Assembly: GCF_042477335.2 (NCBI RefSeq)
Contig: NC_091246.1
Span: forward strand, 108,095,001-108,159,000
Source of the DNA: Ovis canadensis
Taxonomy: Eukaryota > Chordata > Mammalia > Artiodactyla > Bovidae
Reading direction: 5' to 3'
Length of the DNA: 64,000 nt
A program made the position numbers and the translations under genes. Position 1 is the first letter of the stretch, and the number at the start of each line of letters is the position of its first letter. Positions 54,312-64,000 of this stretch are shown here, one piece after another. Under the pieces are notes generated by a model that saw nothing but the letters and a program-made list of their open reading frames with translations, did not search any database and was not told the origin of the DNA.

Positions 54312-54669
54312 CTCTCTCTTTTTTTTTTTTTGGCTGCGCCACACTCATGGTTGGCTTTCCCAGTGGCTCAGTGATTAAGAATCACTTAATCTCCTGCAAT
54401 GCAGGAGACTTGGATTCCATCCCTGGGTCAGGAAGATCCCCTGGAATGGCAACCCACTCCGGTGTTCTTGCCTGAAGAATCCCTTGGACAGAGGAATCTG
54501 GCAGGCTGTAGTCCATAGGTTTGAAAAGTGTTGGAAATGACTGAAGTGGCTTAGCACACATGCTCGCACAGGCAACATGTGGGATCTGAGTTCCCTGGCC
54601 GTGGATTGAACCTGAGCCCCTTGCAGTAGAAGCATAGGGTCTTCAGCACTAGACCATCAGGGAAGTCCC
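54312..54669 (-). mobile_element. CHR-type SINE split by a Bov-tA
   Basis: Antisense CHR: tail side tttttggctgcgccac and head side caacatgtgggatctgag ... gaccatcagggaagtccc, around the insertion. Confidence 0.85.
54351..54570 (+). mobile_element. Bov-tA SINE nested in CHR
   Basis: Sense copy, ggctttcccagtggctcagtg to gcttagcacacatgctcgc. Confidence 0.88.
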
Positions 54670-55093
54670 ATCTACTTCCTCTTAGTCTCCTGGGAGATCC
54701 AGATGGGCAGGACACGAACTTGGCCATGTCAGCGAGCGCCCAAGTCACTCCCAATTCCTTCACCTTTTCTCTCCCTCCTCAATCAAGCACCAGGGAGGAA
54801 TTTCATTGTGGAATTTGGGGAGCCAAGCTTAACAGAGGCATTTTGGGGGATCAATTCCCAGGTGTGTGCTTGGGTTTACTGGGTGAAAGAGAAGCAGCTC
54901 GACGGGTGGGAGTCTGAGCTTGCATCGCTCTCTGGGGTCTAGCATCCATCAACGCCTGTCTGATCTCAACCAGGACCAGGCTTTCAGTTTCTTAAAGCTG
55001 CTCTGCCAGGGGTTGCCAGACAGAACTCTGGGAAGAGCTGTCTCTTATTCTTGGCCACTGAACTCATAGCCTCTCTATCCTTAGAGCTCTGCT
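54670..55093. other. Unique intronic sequence, nothing recognised
   Basis: Non-repetitive. Confidence 0.4.
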
Positions 55094-55280
55094 GTCTGCT
55101 CAGCCACGTCTGACTCTTTGCGACCCCATGGACTGTAGCCCACCAGGCTCCTCTGTCCATGGGATTCTCTAGGCAGGAATACTGGGGTGAGTTGCCATGC
55201 CCTCCTGCAGGGTATCTTCCCACCCTGCGTCTCCTGCACTGTCAGGTGGATTCTTTACCCACTGAGCCATTTGGAAGCCC
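55094..55280 (-). mobile_element. Bov-tA SINE
   Basis: Antisense copy, gctcagccacgtctgactc to gagccatttggaagccc. Confidence 0.9.
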
Positions 55281-56516
55281 AGTGTCAACTGGTGGCAAAG
55301 GCTCCTTCAGGGCACTCCTGTTCCCAGTCCTGAGTCCAGGTGGAGGGAACAGCAGCTGCACGTGGTTTATGGCCACGTGGCTGCAGAGGGACCAGCTGCA
55401 CGGGCTCTGCTCTTGGAAGAGGAGGACGCGAGGCAAAAAAGGACGTGGCCACCCAGCAAGGCTGCCCAAAGCTGTCAGAGTGCCTGGTTCTCTTTCTAAA
55501 TGTTGTGAATGTGAAAGGGCTCTGGCACGGGGTAGAGGAAACCATTTTCGGAATTCTCAAACATTCTAAACTCTCATCCAAATGGCATCTGTGTAGACAC
55601 TGGGATAAATGGTTTTGGAAACCAAATTTCAAGTTCCAAGGGCATAATTGTCCACATCTGTGTAAATTTCAGCCCTTCGCTGTGCCAGAGAAGAGCCACT
55701 GAGGGTCCAGCACAGGATGAGGTGGGCACCGGCACTTCAGCCTGTCCAGCACTCTGCTCACGCCCACCTCTTCAATTCACACCCCATCCTCTGCTCACAA
55801 ACATGGCTCCGTCACAGTGAGCTGGTGAGTAAAATTGCAACAGAACAGACCCTAATGCTTGCTTACACTTTTGAATAAAGTTTTCTTTCTAAGGGAAAGT
55901 AGACAAGACAAGAACACAGATGATTTCAACTTTTCCACCATGGGGTCGTGTATCTGCAGCTAAAGGAAAAGCAGTTCACACAAGCACACACGAACACACA
56001 CACATACACTTCTAGGACAGGGTCACTGACTCATCTGGGACAGAAAAGGGCATTTTCCTGCTCTGTTCCTCCGACATCCAGCGTGGAGACTCAGCAGGAT
56101 GAAAATCACCTCAAAGGACCGAGAGACTTGGAGCAGGATTAGAAAGGGAGGCGGTGCTTGACTAGGAACAGGGAAGAAACAGGAGAAAAATGGGGCCAAA
56201 GGGACTCGGGACGTGAGACAGGATTACAGAGGTCTCCTGGGGGCGAGGATTAGGAGGTCTGGCGGAGAGTGAAGGCTGTTTTAGGATGGCAGGAGAATGC
56301 CGGCTCGAATGGAACCTGGGCTTTCCCTCCTCGACATGGGAGGTTTTAGGAAAGAGGCTCCGAAGAAGGGGCGCAGGGAATAAACATCGAGGTGGCTGGC
56401 AAGTGGGGACAGATAATTCAGTTGGTGGTCAAAGAGAGACCAGCTCAACGAACGCAGGGGTGGGGTTTGCTATCGCCCTTCCATAGACTTGGGGTTTTTA
56501 AGTAAGAAGTAGGTTC
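55281..56516. other. Longest repeat-poor stretch of the upstream intron
   Basis: About 1.2 kb with no recognised repeat or exon; open frames up to 136 codons show no known domain. Confidence 0.4.
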
Positions 56517-56590
56517 ATGATTCATTCAACAAACATTAAATAAGTACCTTGATGTCCCAGGGACTATGCTAGACATTGTATACTGTGGAA
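56517..56590 (-). mobile_element. L2 3' end relic
   Basis: Plus reads attcattcaacaaacattaaa, then gactatgctagacattg, the antisense L2 terminus. Confidence 0.65.
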
Positions 56591-56624
56591 AAAAAAAGGA
56601 TTAGTGGATGAAATGGTGAAGATG

Positions 56625-57385
56625 ATGAAAAGGTACAAACTTCCAGTTATAAAATGAAAAAGTTTCGGGAATGTGACCTATAGCCTGGTCACAACAGTTA
56701 CCCATTCTGTGTTGTATGTACTAAGACGGTGGGTCTTAAATGCTTGCATTGTAAGAAAATTAGTAATTCCATGGTGACAGATGGTAACCAGACTTATTGT
56801 TGTGATTGTTTTGTAATAGGTACAAATATCAAATCATTATGTGGACACCCGGAAGTAAATAGATTATGTTGTTGTTCAGTTGCTCAGTCATGTCTAAGTC
56901 TTTGCGACCCCATGGACTGCAGCACACCAGGCTTCCTTATCCTCTTCTGTCTCCCAGAGCTTGCTCAAACTCATGTCCATTGAGTCAGTGATGCTATCCA
57001 ACCATCTTGTCCTCTGTTGCTCCCCTCTCCTCCTGCCCTTGATCTTTCCCAGCATCTTTTCTCCAGTGAGTCAGCTCTTTGCAACAGCTTCAGCTTCAGC
57101 ATCATTCCTTTTAATGAATATTAAGGATTGATTTCCTTTAGGATTGACTGGTTTGATCTTCTTGCTGTCCAAGGGACTCTCAAGAGTCTTCTCTAGCACT
57201 ACAGTTCGAAAGCATCAATTCTTTGGCATTCAGCCTTCCTTATGGTCCAATTCTCACATCCATACCTGACTACTGAAAAAACCATAGCCTTGACTACAGA
57301 TCTTTGTGAGCAAAGCAATGTCTCTGCTTTTCAGTACACTGACTAGGTTATAGGTCAATTATATCTCAGTTTTAAAAATTCAGAA
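56625..57385 (+). mobile_element. Old L1M 3' tail split by BovB
   Basis: Sense L1M words: caaacttccagttataaaatg, caaatatcaaatcattatgtg, and after the BovB gtcaattatatctcag. Confidence 0.7.
56868..57345 (-). mobile_element. BovB LINE, 3' fragment nested in L1M
   Basis: Antisense copy, gttgttcagttgctcagtc to cagtacactgactagg. Weak tagattat/taggttat flanks may be the TSD. Confidence 0.88.
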
Positions 57386-57876
57386 AAATACATTTGAATT
57401 CAACCCCCTCCGCCCCAGAAAAGTCTGTCCCCTCCTTTGAAAGCACATCCCCAAAGTCCTGATACGCCAGGACCAGTGGTTTCTGAGCCCTCTTCTGGCA
57501 GGGTATCCTCACGGGGCTGGGTGAGTCTAGGGGAGATGACCCCTGAGGTCATCCCAAGGTGGGGTCAACTGCAGAGATGTCCATAGCTTGACTGATGGGA
57601 TCCAAAAACTGTTGCTTCGTGATTCTCATTCCTCAGTGATTGACAGCATTTCTTTAAATCCCACGGTCCTATCTGTGATCATTTATTCTTTTCCTTCTCG
57701 GAAAGCAGTGATCTTTTTTGGTCCCCACAGCATGCAGTAGCACAGAAAGAATTTTGCAGGCACCTCTGCTGCCAACACACCAGACAGGACCAATTCTCTT
57801 TCAGGGTCTTGAAACTTTTTTCAATTTTACTGGAAAAGTGGGGAAAGGATTTCTCTTCTGAGAGCTCATGAACCTT
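57386..57876. other. Unique intronic sequence, nothing recognised
   Basis: Non-repetitive. Confidence 0.4.
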
Positions 57877-58430
57877 TTTTTTTTTTTAAATTCAGTTTTT
57901 GTTGAGGTATAACTGACGTATAAAATTAGATATTTACCATATACATTGTGGTGAATTAATATATGTATACTTTGTGAAATGATTTTTCTCATTAATTAAC
58001 ACAGTCATCACCTCACATAGTTATCTTTTTTTTTTTTTTTCCTGATGAGAACATCTCAGTTCTCCTTGCTTCTTTTTCTTGTTTAGTTGCTCAGTTGTAT
58101 CTGACTCTTTGTGACCCTATGGACTGTAGCCCACCAGGCTCCTCTGTCCATGGGATTCTCCAGGCAAGAATACTGGAGTGGGTTGCCATTTTACTTCTCC
58201 AGGGGATCTTCCTGATGCAGGGATTGAACCCAGGTCTCCTGCACTGGCAGGTCGATTCTTTCCCACTGAACCACATGGGCAGCCTCTCCTTGCTTAGCTA
58301 GGGTCAGTTATACAATTTGGTGCCATCAACTACAGTCAGTATGTTTTACATGAGACCCTCAGACTGGGTCTGTCTTATTCCAGCCTTGAATGTGCGCTTC
58401 ATTCTACTCACAATGAAGCCCAGCACACGT
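57877..58430 (-). mobile_element. L1M 3' end, antisense, split by Bov-tA
   Basis: cagtttttgttgaggtataac, gtgaaatgatttttctcatt, cctgatgagaacatctcag; continues after 58295. Confidence 0.75.
58072..58284 (-). mobile_element. Bov-tA SINE with TSD, nested in L1M
   Basis: Antisense copy with the perfect 11-bp TSD tctccttgctt at 58061-58071 and 58285-58295. Confidence 0.93.
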
Positions 58431-58596
58431 TAGGAGTGACCCACCAGTTGAATAGTTACTTCCTTTTGAATCTCTGCTACTGGACTCATATGACTGACCT
58501 CCCTACACACCTGCCCCAGATTGTTCTCACGTTGAGATCAGAAATCTCCACCTGGATGGCTCATCAAGGGGGCCTTGAGGGGCGTGGCCATCTGCT

Positions 58597-58612
58597 GGTT
58601 GCCCTGGTAACC
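58597..58612. promoter_or_regulatory. RFX-type X-box, near-perfect palindrome
   Basis: GGTTGCCCTGGTAACC reads as two inverted RFX half-sites (GTTGCC and GGTAAC) separated by two bases, close to the family consensus GTTNCCATGGNAAC. It lies just upstream of a CpG-rich patch. RFX sites are typical of ciliary, testis and MHC promoters; function here is inferred from the motif alone. Confidence 0.6.
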
Positions 58613-58639
58613 CCGGAGCAGACCAGGTGTCAGTCCCCC

Positions 58640-58780
58640 TGTAAGGGCCGATCTCCCCCAATCCCCACCCCGACCCCGCCCGCCCTGCCCCGGGGCGGAG
58701 GCGGCCGCCCTGTCCTGCCTGCGCTCCACGCCTACAGTGCGGGTGTCTGCTGTCCCGGGACCCTGCTTCAGACAGGTAAG
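58640..58780 (+). promoter_or_regulatory. CpG-dense GC-rich patch, candidate small promoter/first exon
   Basis: About 12 CpG dinucleotides occur in about 140 bases, far above the surrounding density, with runs such as ccccgcccgccc and ggcggaggcggccg. The patch ends in cagacag|gtaagc (donor at 58776 on plus), so a noncoding first exon spliced on the plus strand, antisense to GALNTL6, is possible. The 119-codon open frame across it has no family resemblance. Confidence 0.4.
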
Positions 58781-58799
58781 CTCCCCCTTCCATGAACCG

Positions 58800-59224
58800 C
58801 TGATGTCTCTGTCACTGACCCCGGCTCTTCTTCGGTCTTAAAGCTAGGCTTCTGTGTGCAGTCCAGCTAATGGCGGAGCCCCCAGGGGACTGAGGAAATG
58901 CCCACGAGCACCAAAATGCTGGGAAATTAGGACGGGGCTGGCAGATTACCGGTGTAATCCCTCTGTGGTCATCCACTGACGCGGGTCTTGAAAGCTAGGG
59001 CTGAGGGGGCACCCCAGGGTGCCATCCGCTAGTACTGGGGTCCTGTGGTGGCTGTCCATGAGGGCTGGGCACTGCCCAGAGTACAGAGAACCCCTAGACA
59101 CCCTCAGGCTGTCCTGGAGATTCTGGCCGCCATGACGGTGGGGAAAGCGAAGTTAGGCAGTAAGGCAGTGGACGCACCTCTGGGCTGGCCATGCCTTTTT
59201 TAAAAATTTTTTTAAAACATTTCT
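58800..59224. other. Unique sequence downstream of the CpG patch
   Basis: GC-richer than average; no exon recognised. Confidence 0.4.
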
Positions 59225-59547
59225 TTTAAAACTTTATGCATTTATGGCTGCGCTGGGTCTTCCTTTGCTGCCCGGGCCCTCTCCAGTTGAGACAGGTGGG
59301 GGCTGCCCTCTAGATGTGGTGCCCGGGCTTCTCACGGCACTGGCTTCTCTCCTGGCAGAACAGGGGCCCTAGGGCATATGGGCGTCTGTATTTGCGGCTC
59401 CCAGACTCTGGAAAAGCAGCTCAGTAGTTCTGGTGCACCGGCTTACTTGCTCTGCAGCCTGTGGGATCTTCCCAGATCAAGCATCAAGCCTGTGTTTGAT
59501 GTTGGTGGCAGGCAGATTCTTATCCACTGAGCCACCTGGGAAATCCG
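59225..59547 (-). mobile_element. Near full-length CHR-2-type SINE
   Basis: A 320-base antisense copy keeps the long middle part (ggcttctctcctggcag, gcagctcagtagttctgg) that most copies here lack. Confidence 0.85.
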
Positions 59548-59552
59548 ATTGC

Positions 59553-59698
59553 CCTTTTTTGTTTTTTTTTTTTTTGACTTGCTGTGCCAAGTCTTAGTTG
59601 CAACATGCAGGATCTAGTTCCCTGACCAGGGATTGAACCTGGGCTCCCCCTGCACTGGGAGTGAGGAGTCTTTGCCACTGGAGCACCAGGGAAATCCC
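59553..59698 (-). mobile_element. Short CHR-type SINE
   Basis: Antisense copy, tttttttttgacttgctgtgc to gagcaccagggaaatccc, beside the longer copy. Confidence 0.88.
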
Positions 59699-59799
59699 TG
59701 GCCATTGCTTTTTATTTTAAGAACGGCCACAGGTGCTGAGCAAAGGTTAACTTACATGTGGATTCCTGTTTCTCTGAAAGTGAGGCATATGTATTCATG

Positions 59800-59985
59800 G
59801 TGCTGGGAAAGAATGAGGGCAGGAGAAGAAAGAGGTGACAGAGATGTTTGGATGGTATTATCAACTCAATGAACATGAGCTTGAGCAAAGTCCAGGAGAT
59901 GGTGAAGGACAGGGAAGCCTGGCGTGCTGCAGTCCGTGGGGTCACAAAGAATCGGACACGATTTAGTGACTGAACCACAACAAAT
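59800..59985 (+). mobile_element. BovB LINE, 3' fragment
   Basis: Sense terminus, ggtgctgggaaagaatgagg to gatttagtgactgaacc. Confidence 0.9.
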
Positions 59986-60283
59986 GTTTTAATATACAGT
60001 GGATGATATGTATTGTTATTACTGTTATTTGTTTAAACTGAACTGGCTATTTAGAAAGTAAAAATAGTACCTGAAAATGGCCAAAATAGGAATCTTTTGA
60101 CATTCTGAAACTGGTTTTTGCATATGCCCTTAGGGGAAGTTGGCTTTCTGGAAGGAATGGGTGTTTCTCTTCGTGTGCCTTTGAGATGTAAATGATCTAC
60201 CTGCCCTCTAGGTAACTTTAATTCCTGAGAGTGAAGAAGAAGAAAGAAGAAAACAGAAAAGGCCTCTTAAAACTCTAGCTGGA

Positions 60284-60441
60284 TCCCACCCACATCCGCT
60301 GCAATCAGGGGCAGTTTTCCTGATGTACATAATGCGACTAAGATCTGTATTGAATGCCAGGAACAAAATGATAAATAAAACTTATTCCACACCAAAAAAA
60401 AAAAAAAACCAACCAAACAAAAACAAAACAAAACAAAACAA
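60284..60441 (+). pseudogene. Processed retrocopy of an unidentified mRNA 3' end
   Basis: A 110-base body with an AATAAA at 60374-60379, then a poly-A tract from 60394 grading into (CAAAA)n, flanked by the 15-bp perfect TSD aaaactctagctgga at 60269-60283 and 60442-60456. Nothing in the body resembles a SINE or LINE I know. I infer a 5'-truncated retroposed copy of a cellular transcript's 3' UTR; the parent gene is unknown. Confidence 0.8.
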
Positions 60442-60456
60442 AAAACTCTAGCTGGA

Positions 60457-61191
60457 AAGCTGTGAGATATCTTTGTCTATAAAGATATATGCATGTCTAT
60501 GTGTATAATTATGAGGTATCTCTGCCTCCAAGTGGCATTGCCAAGATTGCTTTGTGTCTGAGCTCTGCTTATTTGCTTGACAGAAATTGCATGCTTACAT
60601 GAATTCTCAGAAATAGAGTGAATTTCAGAATCATGTGATCGGAGAAATACTCAGGATTGAATTGATATCTGATATTGAAGCTACTTAAGCTTGTTGGTTT
60701 GATTAATATAGACATATCTTTTTCTAGTCATCAGTGTTTAACACTTTCATTCAAATGAAGATTTCCCTGTTCAAATTACTGGGATTATTTCTTTCTCCTG
60801 GCTGGACTCTGATGCAACCACTTCTGAGTAATAGTTGGAGAAGGACCGGATATCACAGGAGCAAAGAGGATGAGGAGGGTTGAGGGTGGAAGTCCCAGGA
60901 ATGGTTTCTTCTCGAAGTGGTCAAAGGAGGAATAGTCAGGAAAATAAGAGGAAAACCAGAGAGGTTTTCCAGAAGTGGACAGGGCCGGGGGTCAGCAGGG
61001 TCAAATTCCTTAGTGAGGTCAAGCAGGCAAAGGTCTGGGAGGGGCTGTTGAACTTGGCAGCTAGGAAATTTTCAAGATCAGTAAATGAGGAAAAGGGAGG
61101 TCAACCAATGGAAGCTTCTCTTCCAAGAAGCTGGACTTTGATGGGAACGAGAAAAAGCAGAATTAAAACAAAACAACCTTTCAGGGTGAGT
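60457..61191. other. Unique intronic sequence, nothing recognised
   Basis: A 152-codon plus frame (60880-61338) runs into a Bov-A2 and lacks known domains. Confidence 0.4.
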
Positions 61192-61203
61192 AGACTTGAG
61201 TAT

Positions 61204-61467
61204 GCTAAGTCATTTCAGTCGTGTCCAACTCTGTGCAATCCCAGAGACGGCAGCCCACCAGGCTCCCCCATCCCTGGGATTCTCCAGGCAAGAACACTGG
61301 AGTGGGTTATCATTTCCTTCTCCAGTGCACGGAAGTGAAAAGTGAAAGTGAAGTCACTTAGTCATGTCCGAGTCCTAGCGACCCCATGGACTACAGCCTA
61401 CCAGGCTCCTCCATCCATAGGATTTTCCAGGCAAGAGTACTGGAGTGGGTTGCCATTGCCTTCTCTG
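61204..61467 (-). mobile_element. Bov-A2 dimeric SINE with TSD
   Basis: Two antisense Bov-A units joined by gaagtgaaaagtgaaagtg. The 12-bp TSD agacttgagtat lies at 61192-61203 and 61468-61479. Confidence 0.94.
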
Positions 61468-61534
61468 AGACTTGAGTATAGAAATATATATAAGCCCTGC
61501 CGCAGTTAATCTGAGATGGGTTAAAAGAGTGAGG

Positions 61535-61603
61535 TGATTTTAGAAATTAAAAGTGGCAGATGATGGGGAGGGATAAAATAGGATTGGGATTAAAATATAC
61601 ACA
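61535..61603 (+). repeat. Direct repeat, left copy, flanking a Bov-tA
   Basis: About 69 bases (tgattttagaaattaaaa ... ttaaaatatacaca), repeated at 61794-61864; partly L1 3' UTR sequence. Confidence 0.85.
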
Positions 61604-61793
61604 CTGCTTCCTTGGTGGCTCAGACAGTAAAGAATCTGCCTGCAATGTGGGTTCGATCCATGGGCTGGGAAGATCCCCTGGAGAAGGGAATGGCAACCCA
61701 CTCTTGCCTGGAATGTCCTGTAGACAGAGGAGCCAGGTGGGCTACAATGCATGGGGTTGCAAAGAGTCAGACATGACTTAGTGACTTTCATTT
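61604..61793 (+). mobile_element. Bov-tA SINE between direct repeats
   Basis: Sense copy, gcttccttggtggctcagac to gacttagtgactttcattt, with internal deletions. Confidence 0.88.
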
Positions 61794-61864
61794 TGATTTT
61801 AGAAATTAAAAATGGCAGATGGTGGGGAGGGATAAAGTAGGAGTCTGGGTTTAAAATGTACATA
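61794..61864 (+). repeat. Direct repeat, right copy
   Basis: tgattttagaaattaaaaatgg ... ttaaaatgtacata; matches the left copy except for a handful of substitutions and a 2-base gap. Confidence 0.85.
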
Positions 61865-62085
61865 TTACTATGTATTGAAGAGATAATCAACAAGGACCAA
61901 CTGTATAGTACAGGAAAAGCTCTACTCAATATCTTATAATATCCTGTAATGAATCTGAAAGAGTGTGTGTGTGTGTGTGTATATATATATATGAGAAGTG
62001 GGAATACATGTGTGTGTATATATATCTGAATCACCTTGCTGTACACCTGAATTAATACAGTATTGTCAATAAACTACATTCCAAC
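61865..62085 (+). mobile_element. L1 3' UTR end
   Basis: Sense L1 (gataatcaacaaggaccaac ... cttgctgtacacctgaatta), continuing from the direct repeat; contains a GT/AT microsatellite at about 61963-62030. Confidence 0.8.
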
Positions 62086-62704
62086 ACAACATGTTAGAAA
62101 ACAGCTTATAAATTCAAAGCACTGATGACGCCCTCATTATCCTTCTAGGACCTTTGCTGTGGAAGGTTTGCCTCGTGGTCACGACACCATTTATGCTCTC
62201 GAAGATCATCCCCTACTAATTGCTCCATGCCAATGACATCTAGTGGCTGCTGGCAGAGATGACTCTCGCCTTTTCTAGAAATTAAGCCCACAGAGATTAT
62301 CTTCCCATTGCACGCACATTTTCCTCTTTTGAATTCACCATACATGTAATTGGTTTGGCATCTCTCTCGTGCCCTGGGACCTACTAGAACCACTCGCTTC
62401 GGAAGCCTAGCTGACATTACACAAGGAAATGAAGAACCCACGGCACAAACACCACCATAGGGCTTTCGGATTTAATGTATGGGCTCTGCTCCGAATAGTC
62501 TATTTCTAAAACTGTGTCTTGCCACTCGCAGTGAAGGACTGTGACTATTGTTTGTGAATTACACCTAGTGTCAGAACTTTCAGATGAAAGGTTAGTTGCC
62601 GAAAATGATTCGATTTGCACAAATAGATGAGGAAAATTTGGGTAAATAAGTCACTTCTAATTACGCAACTTTCTCGGATAGAAGGAAAAGAAATGAGAAT
62701 ACCT
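62086..62704. other. Unique intronic sequence, nothing recognised
   Basis: A minus frame of 98 codons (62145-62441) has no recognisable domain or splice context. Confidence 0.35.
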
Positions 62705-62716
62705 ATGCTTCATACT

Positions 62717-62924
62717 GGGCTTCCCTGGTGGCTGGGTGGTAAAGAATCTGCCTGCCAATGCAGGAGCCACGGGTTTCATCCCTGATTTGGGAAGATCCCT
62801 TGGAGAAGCAAATGGCAACCCACTCCCATGTTCTTGTCTGGAGAATCCCATGGACAGAGGAGCCTGGCGGGCTACAGTCCATGGGGTCACAAAGAGATGG
62901 ACACAACTTCACAACTAAACAACA
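62717..62924 (+). mobile_element. Bov-tA SINE
   Basis: Sense copy, gggcttccctggtggctggg to gacacaacttcacaactaaac; imperfect flanks atgcttcatact/atgctgcatcct fit an aged TSD. Confidence 0.9.
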
Positions 62925-62936
62925 ATGCTGCATCCT

Positions 62937-64000
62937 GAATTGGGAGCTTTCACAGCTCTCACTCCGCTTCATCTGCACCATTGCCGTGCAGTGTGTGTGT
63001 CTCCAGTTGCTGCTGAGACTGGGAAACTACATGGTTTGTCCAAGATGATGCACAGGGAGATGGCAAGCAGGATTGGTACCTCCATCTCTGATCCCTAGAT
63101 CCCTGCTCTATACCACGCGATGGGGATGGAGAGAATTAATTCACCATAACAGTGCAGTTTGGGGTGGTACGTTGGTGGTAAATACTCTACTGAGCCCAAG
63201 GGATGCATGGAGATGAGAGATGGTTGTGAACCCTTGGGTTTAGAAGAGAGCTCCGTCCTGGGTGGGGTTGGAGTCTGACCAAGGTAGAGAGGCTGAAGCA
63301 GGGTCAGCATTAAGACCCCTGTAACGATTGCTTGGTTAAAGTGCTGGCAGCCCAGGGATGGACAAGTGACCATTAAATCATCTAGGCCCAGGGCTGAAGG
63401 GGACAGCTGTTGGCCCACGATGCCTGGACTCTGGGCAGGGGTCGGGGGGCTTCGGGAATCAGAGGAGTCACAGATTATGGGGAGGAAGCATTTCCTGACC
63501 TCTGCACGAGACTCTAGATTTCGAACCTAGATTCTTAAAATATAACATTTTCCAAAAAGAAAACTTAGAAAGCTGCAGAACTGTGGTGACTTTATCCTGA
63601 CCTACACCGTCAATGAGGAAATACCTCCTTTTGTGTCCAGTGAAGCTGGGTGTATCCTTTGTAAAGCAGAGAAGATGAAACAGTTTTGATCTTTCGAATA
63701 GGCAGAATATAACTTAGAACTCTTAGTAACTGATTTTTTTTTGTAGTTTGGATTTTTTTTTTTAGGTTTCAGTACTGTCATTTCACAAAGTCAAGGAAGG
63801 AATGCGTTCAGTCCACATCCTCTTGGATGTATTGTTGGTGAGCGAGTGACCTGCTGGCTTGGTTGAGCAAGGGTTGCTGAGAGTTCAGGTGACAATCATT
63901 TGCATTGTGATGTGAGTTATGCACACAGATGTGATTAAACAAAAGCACAGTCCATGTACGCCAGAAATGTGAAGGCAGACTTTTTGTTAAAGTCTAAAGA
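62937..64000. other. Unique intronic sequence, nothing recognised
   Basis: About 1.06 kb without recognised repeats or exons; T runs near 63735 and 63755. Confidence 0.4.

Larger units (their letters stand above)
52534..64000 (-). other. GALNTL6: Part of a further upstream GALNTL6 intron
   Basis: The residues before LRNVAAN in this family (linker and catalytic domain) have no recognisable counterpart on the minus strand here. The region is therefore read as intron running off the window, with a CTCF-like motif, an X-box/CpG cluster and repeats. Confidence 0.65.

Noticed and set aside
58436-58795. 119-codon frame across the CpG patch
   Set aside because: Composition is Pro/Gly/Arg-rich from GC content and there is no homology; the regulatory reading is better supported.
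62145-62441. 98-codon minus frame as an upstream GALNTL6 exon
   Set aside because: The peptide does not resemble the catalytic or linker region of GalNAc-transferases.
1-64000. CRISPR array, operon, toxin-antitoxin or other compact gene system
   Set aside because: No regularly spaced repeats or packed frames; all repetition is explained by mammalian retroelements and microsatellites.

Overview
The window is nuclear DNA from a ruminant (cattle, sheep, goat or a close relative). The evidence is its repeat content: dozens of Bov-tA and Bov-A2 SINEs, many BovB (RTE) LINE pieces, cetartiodactyl CHR-type tRNA-Glu SINEs, artiodactyl L1 3' ends and a TG...CA class II ERV solo LTR. Open reading frames are short and AT-rich, exons are sparse and GT-AG spliced, and no bacterial or viral gene organisation is seen. 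I cannot tell which ruminant it is.

One protein-coding gene is present, on the minus strand: the 3' end of a polypeptide N-acetylgalactosaminyltransferase-like gene, which I call GALNTL6. Its last three coding exons lie at 52533-52417 (39 codons), 41582-41433 (50 codons) and 20565-20398 (55 codons plus TAG). All splice sites are canonical, both internal introns are phase 0 (10.8 kb and 20.9 kb), and together the exons encode the C-terminal ricin-type beta-trefoil lectin domain, about one trefoil lobe per exon. The 3' UTR probably ends after an AATAAA at 19712-19707; two later AATAAA hexamers are alternatives. The catalytic-domain exons must lie beyond position 64000.

Layout: 1-19.3 kb is the 3' flank of the gene, made of repeats and unique sequence. 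19.3-20.57 kb holds the UTR and the terminal exon. 20.57-41.43 kb is the last intron, with an ERVK-type solo LTR, a twin-primed L1 and an L2 invaded by CHR and BovB copies. 41.58-52.42 kb is the penultimate intron, with a 3.1-kb BovB inside an L1 and a second BovB inverted inside the first. 52.53-64 kb is part of the next intron upstream, with a strong CTCF-like motif, a hAT relic, an RFX X-box beside a CpG cluster, and a short processed retrocopy with perfect target-site duplications.

Most of the interest lies in the layered insertion history, which can be read from target-site duplications (TSDs), and in a few candidate regulatory sites. I found no CRISPR array, RNA gene, toxin system or plausible undescribed gene system. 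'CHR SINE' below means the tRNA-Glu-derived cetartiodactyl SINE family, 'Bov-tA' a tRNA-Glu head plus Bov-A body, and 'Bov-A2' a Bov-A dimer. Repeat names are from memory of the families; boundaries without a stated TSD are good to about 10-20 bases.
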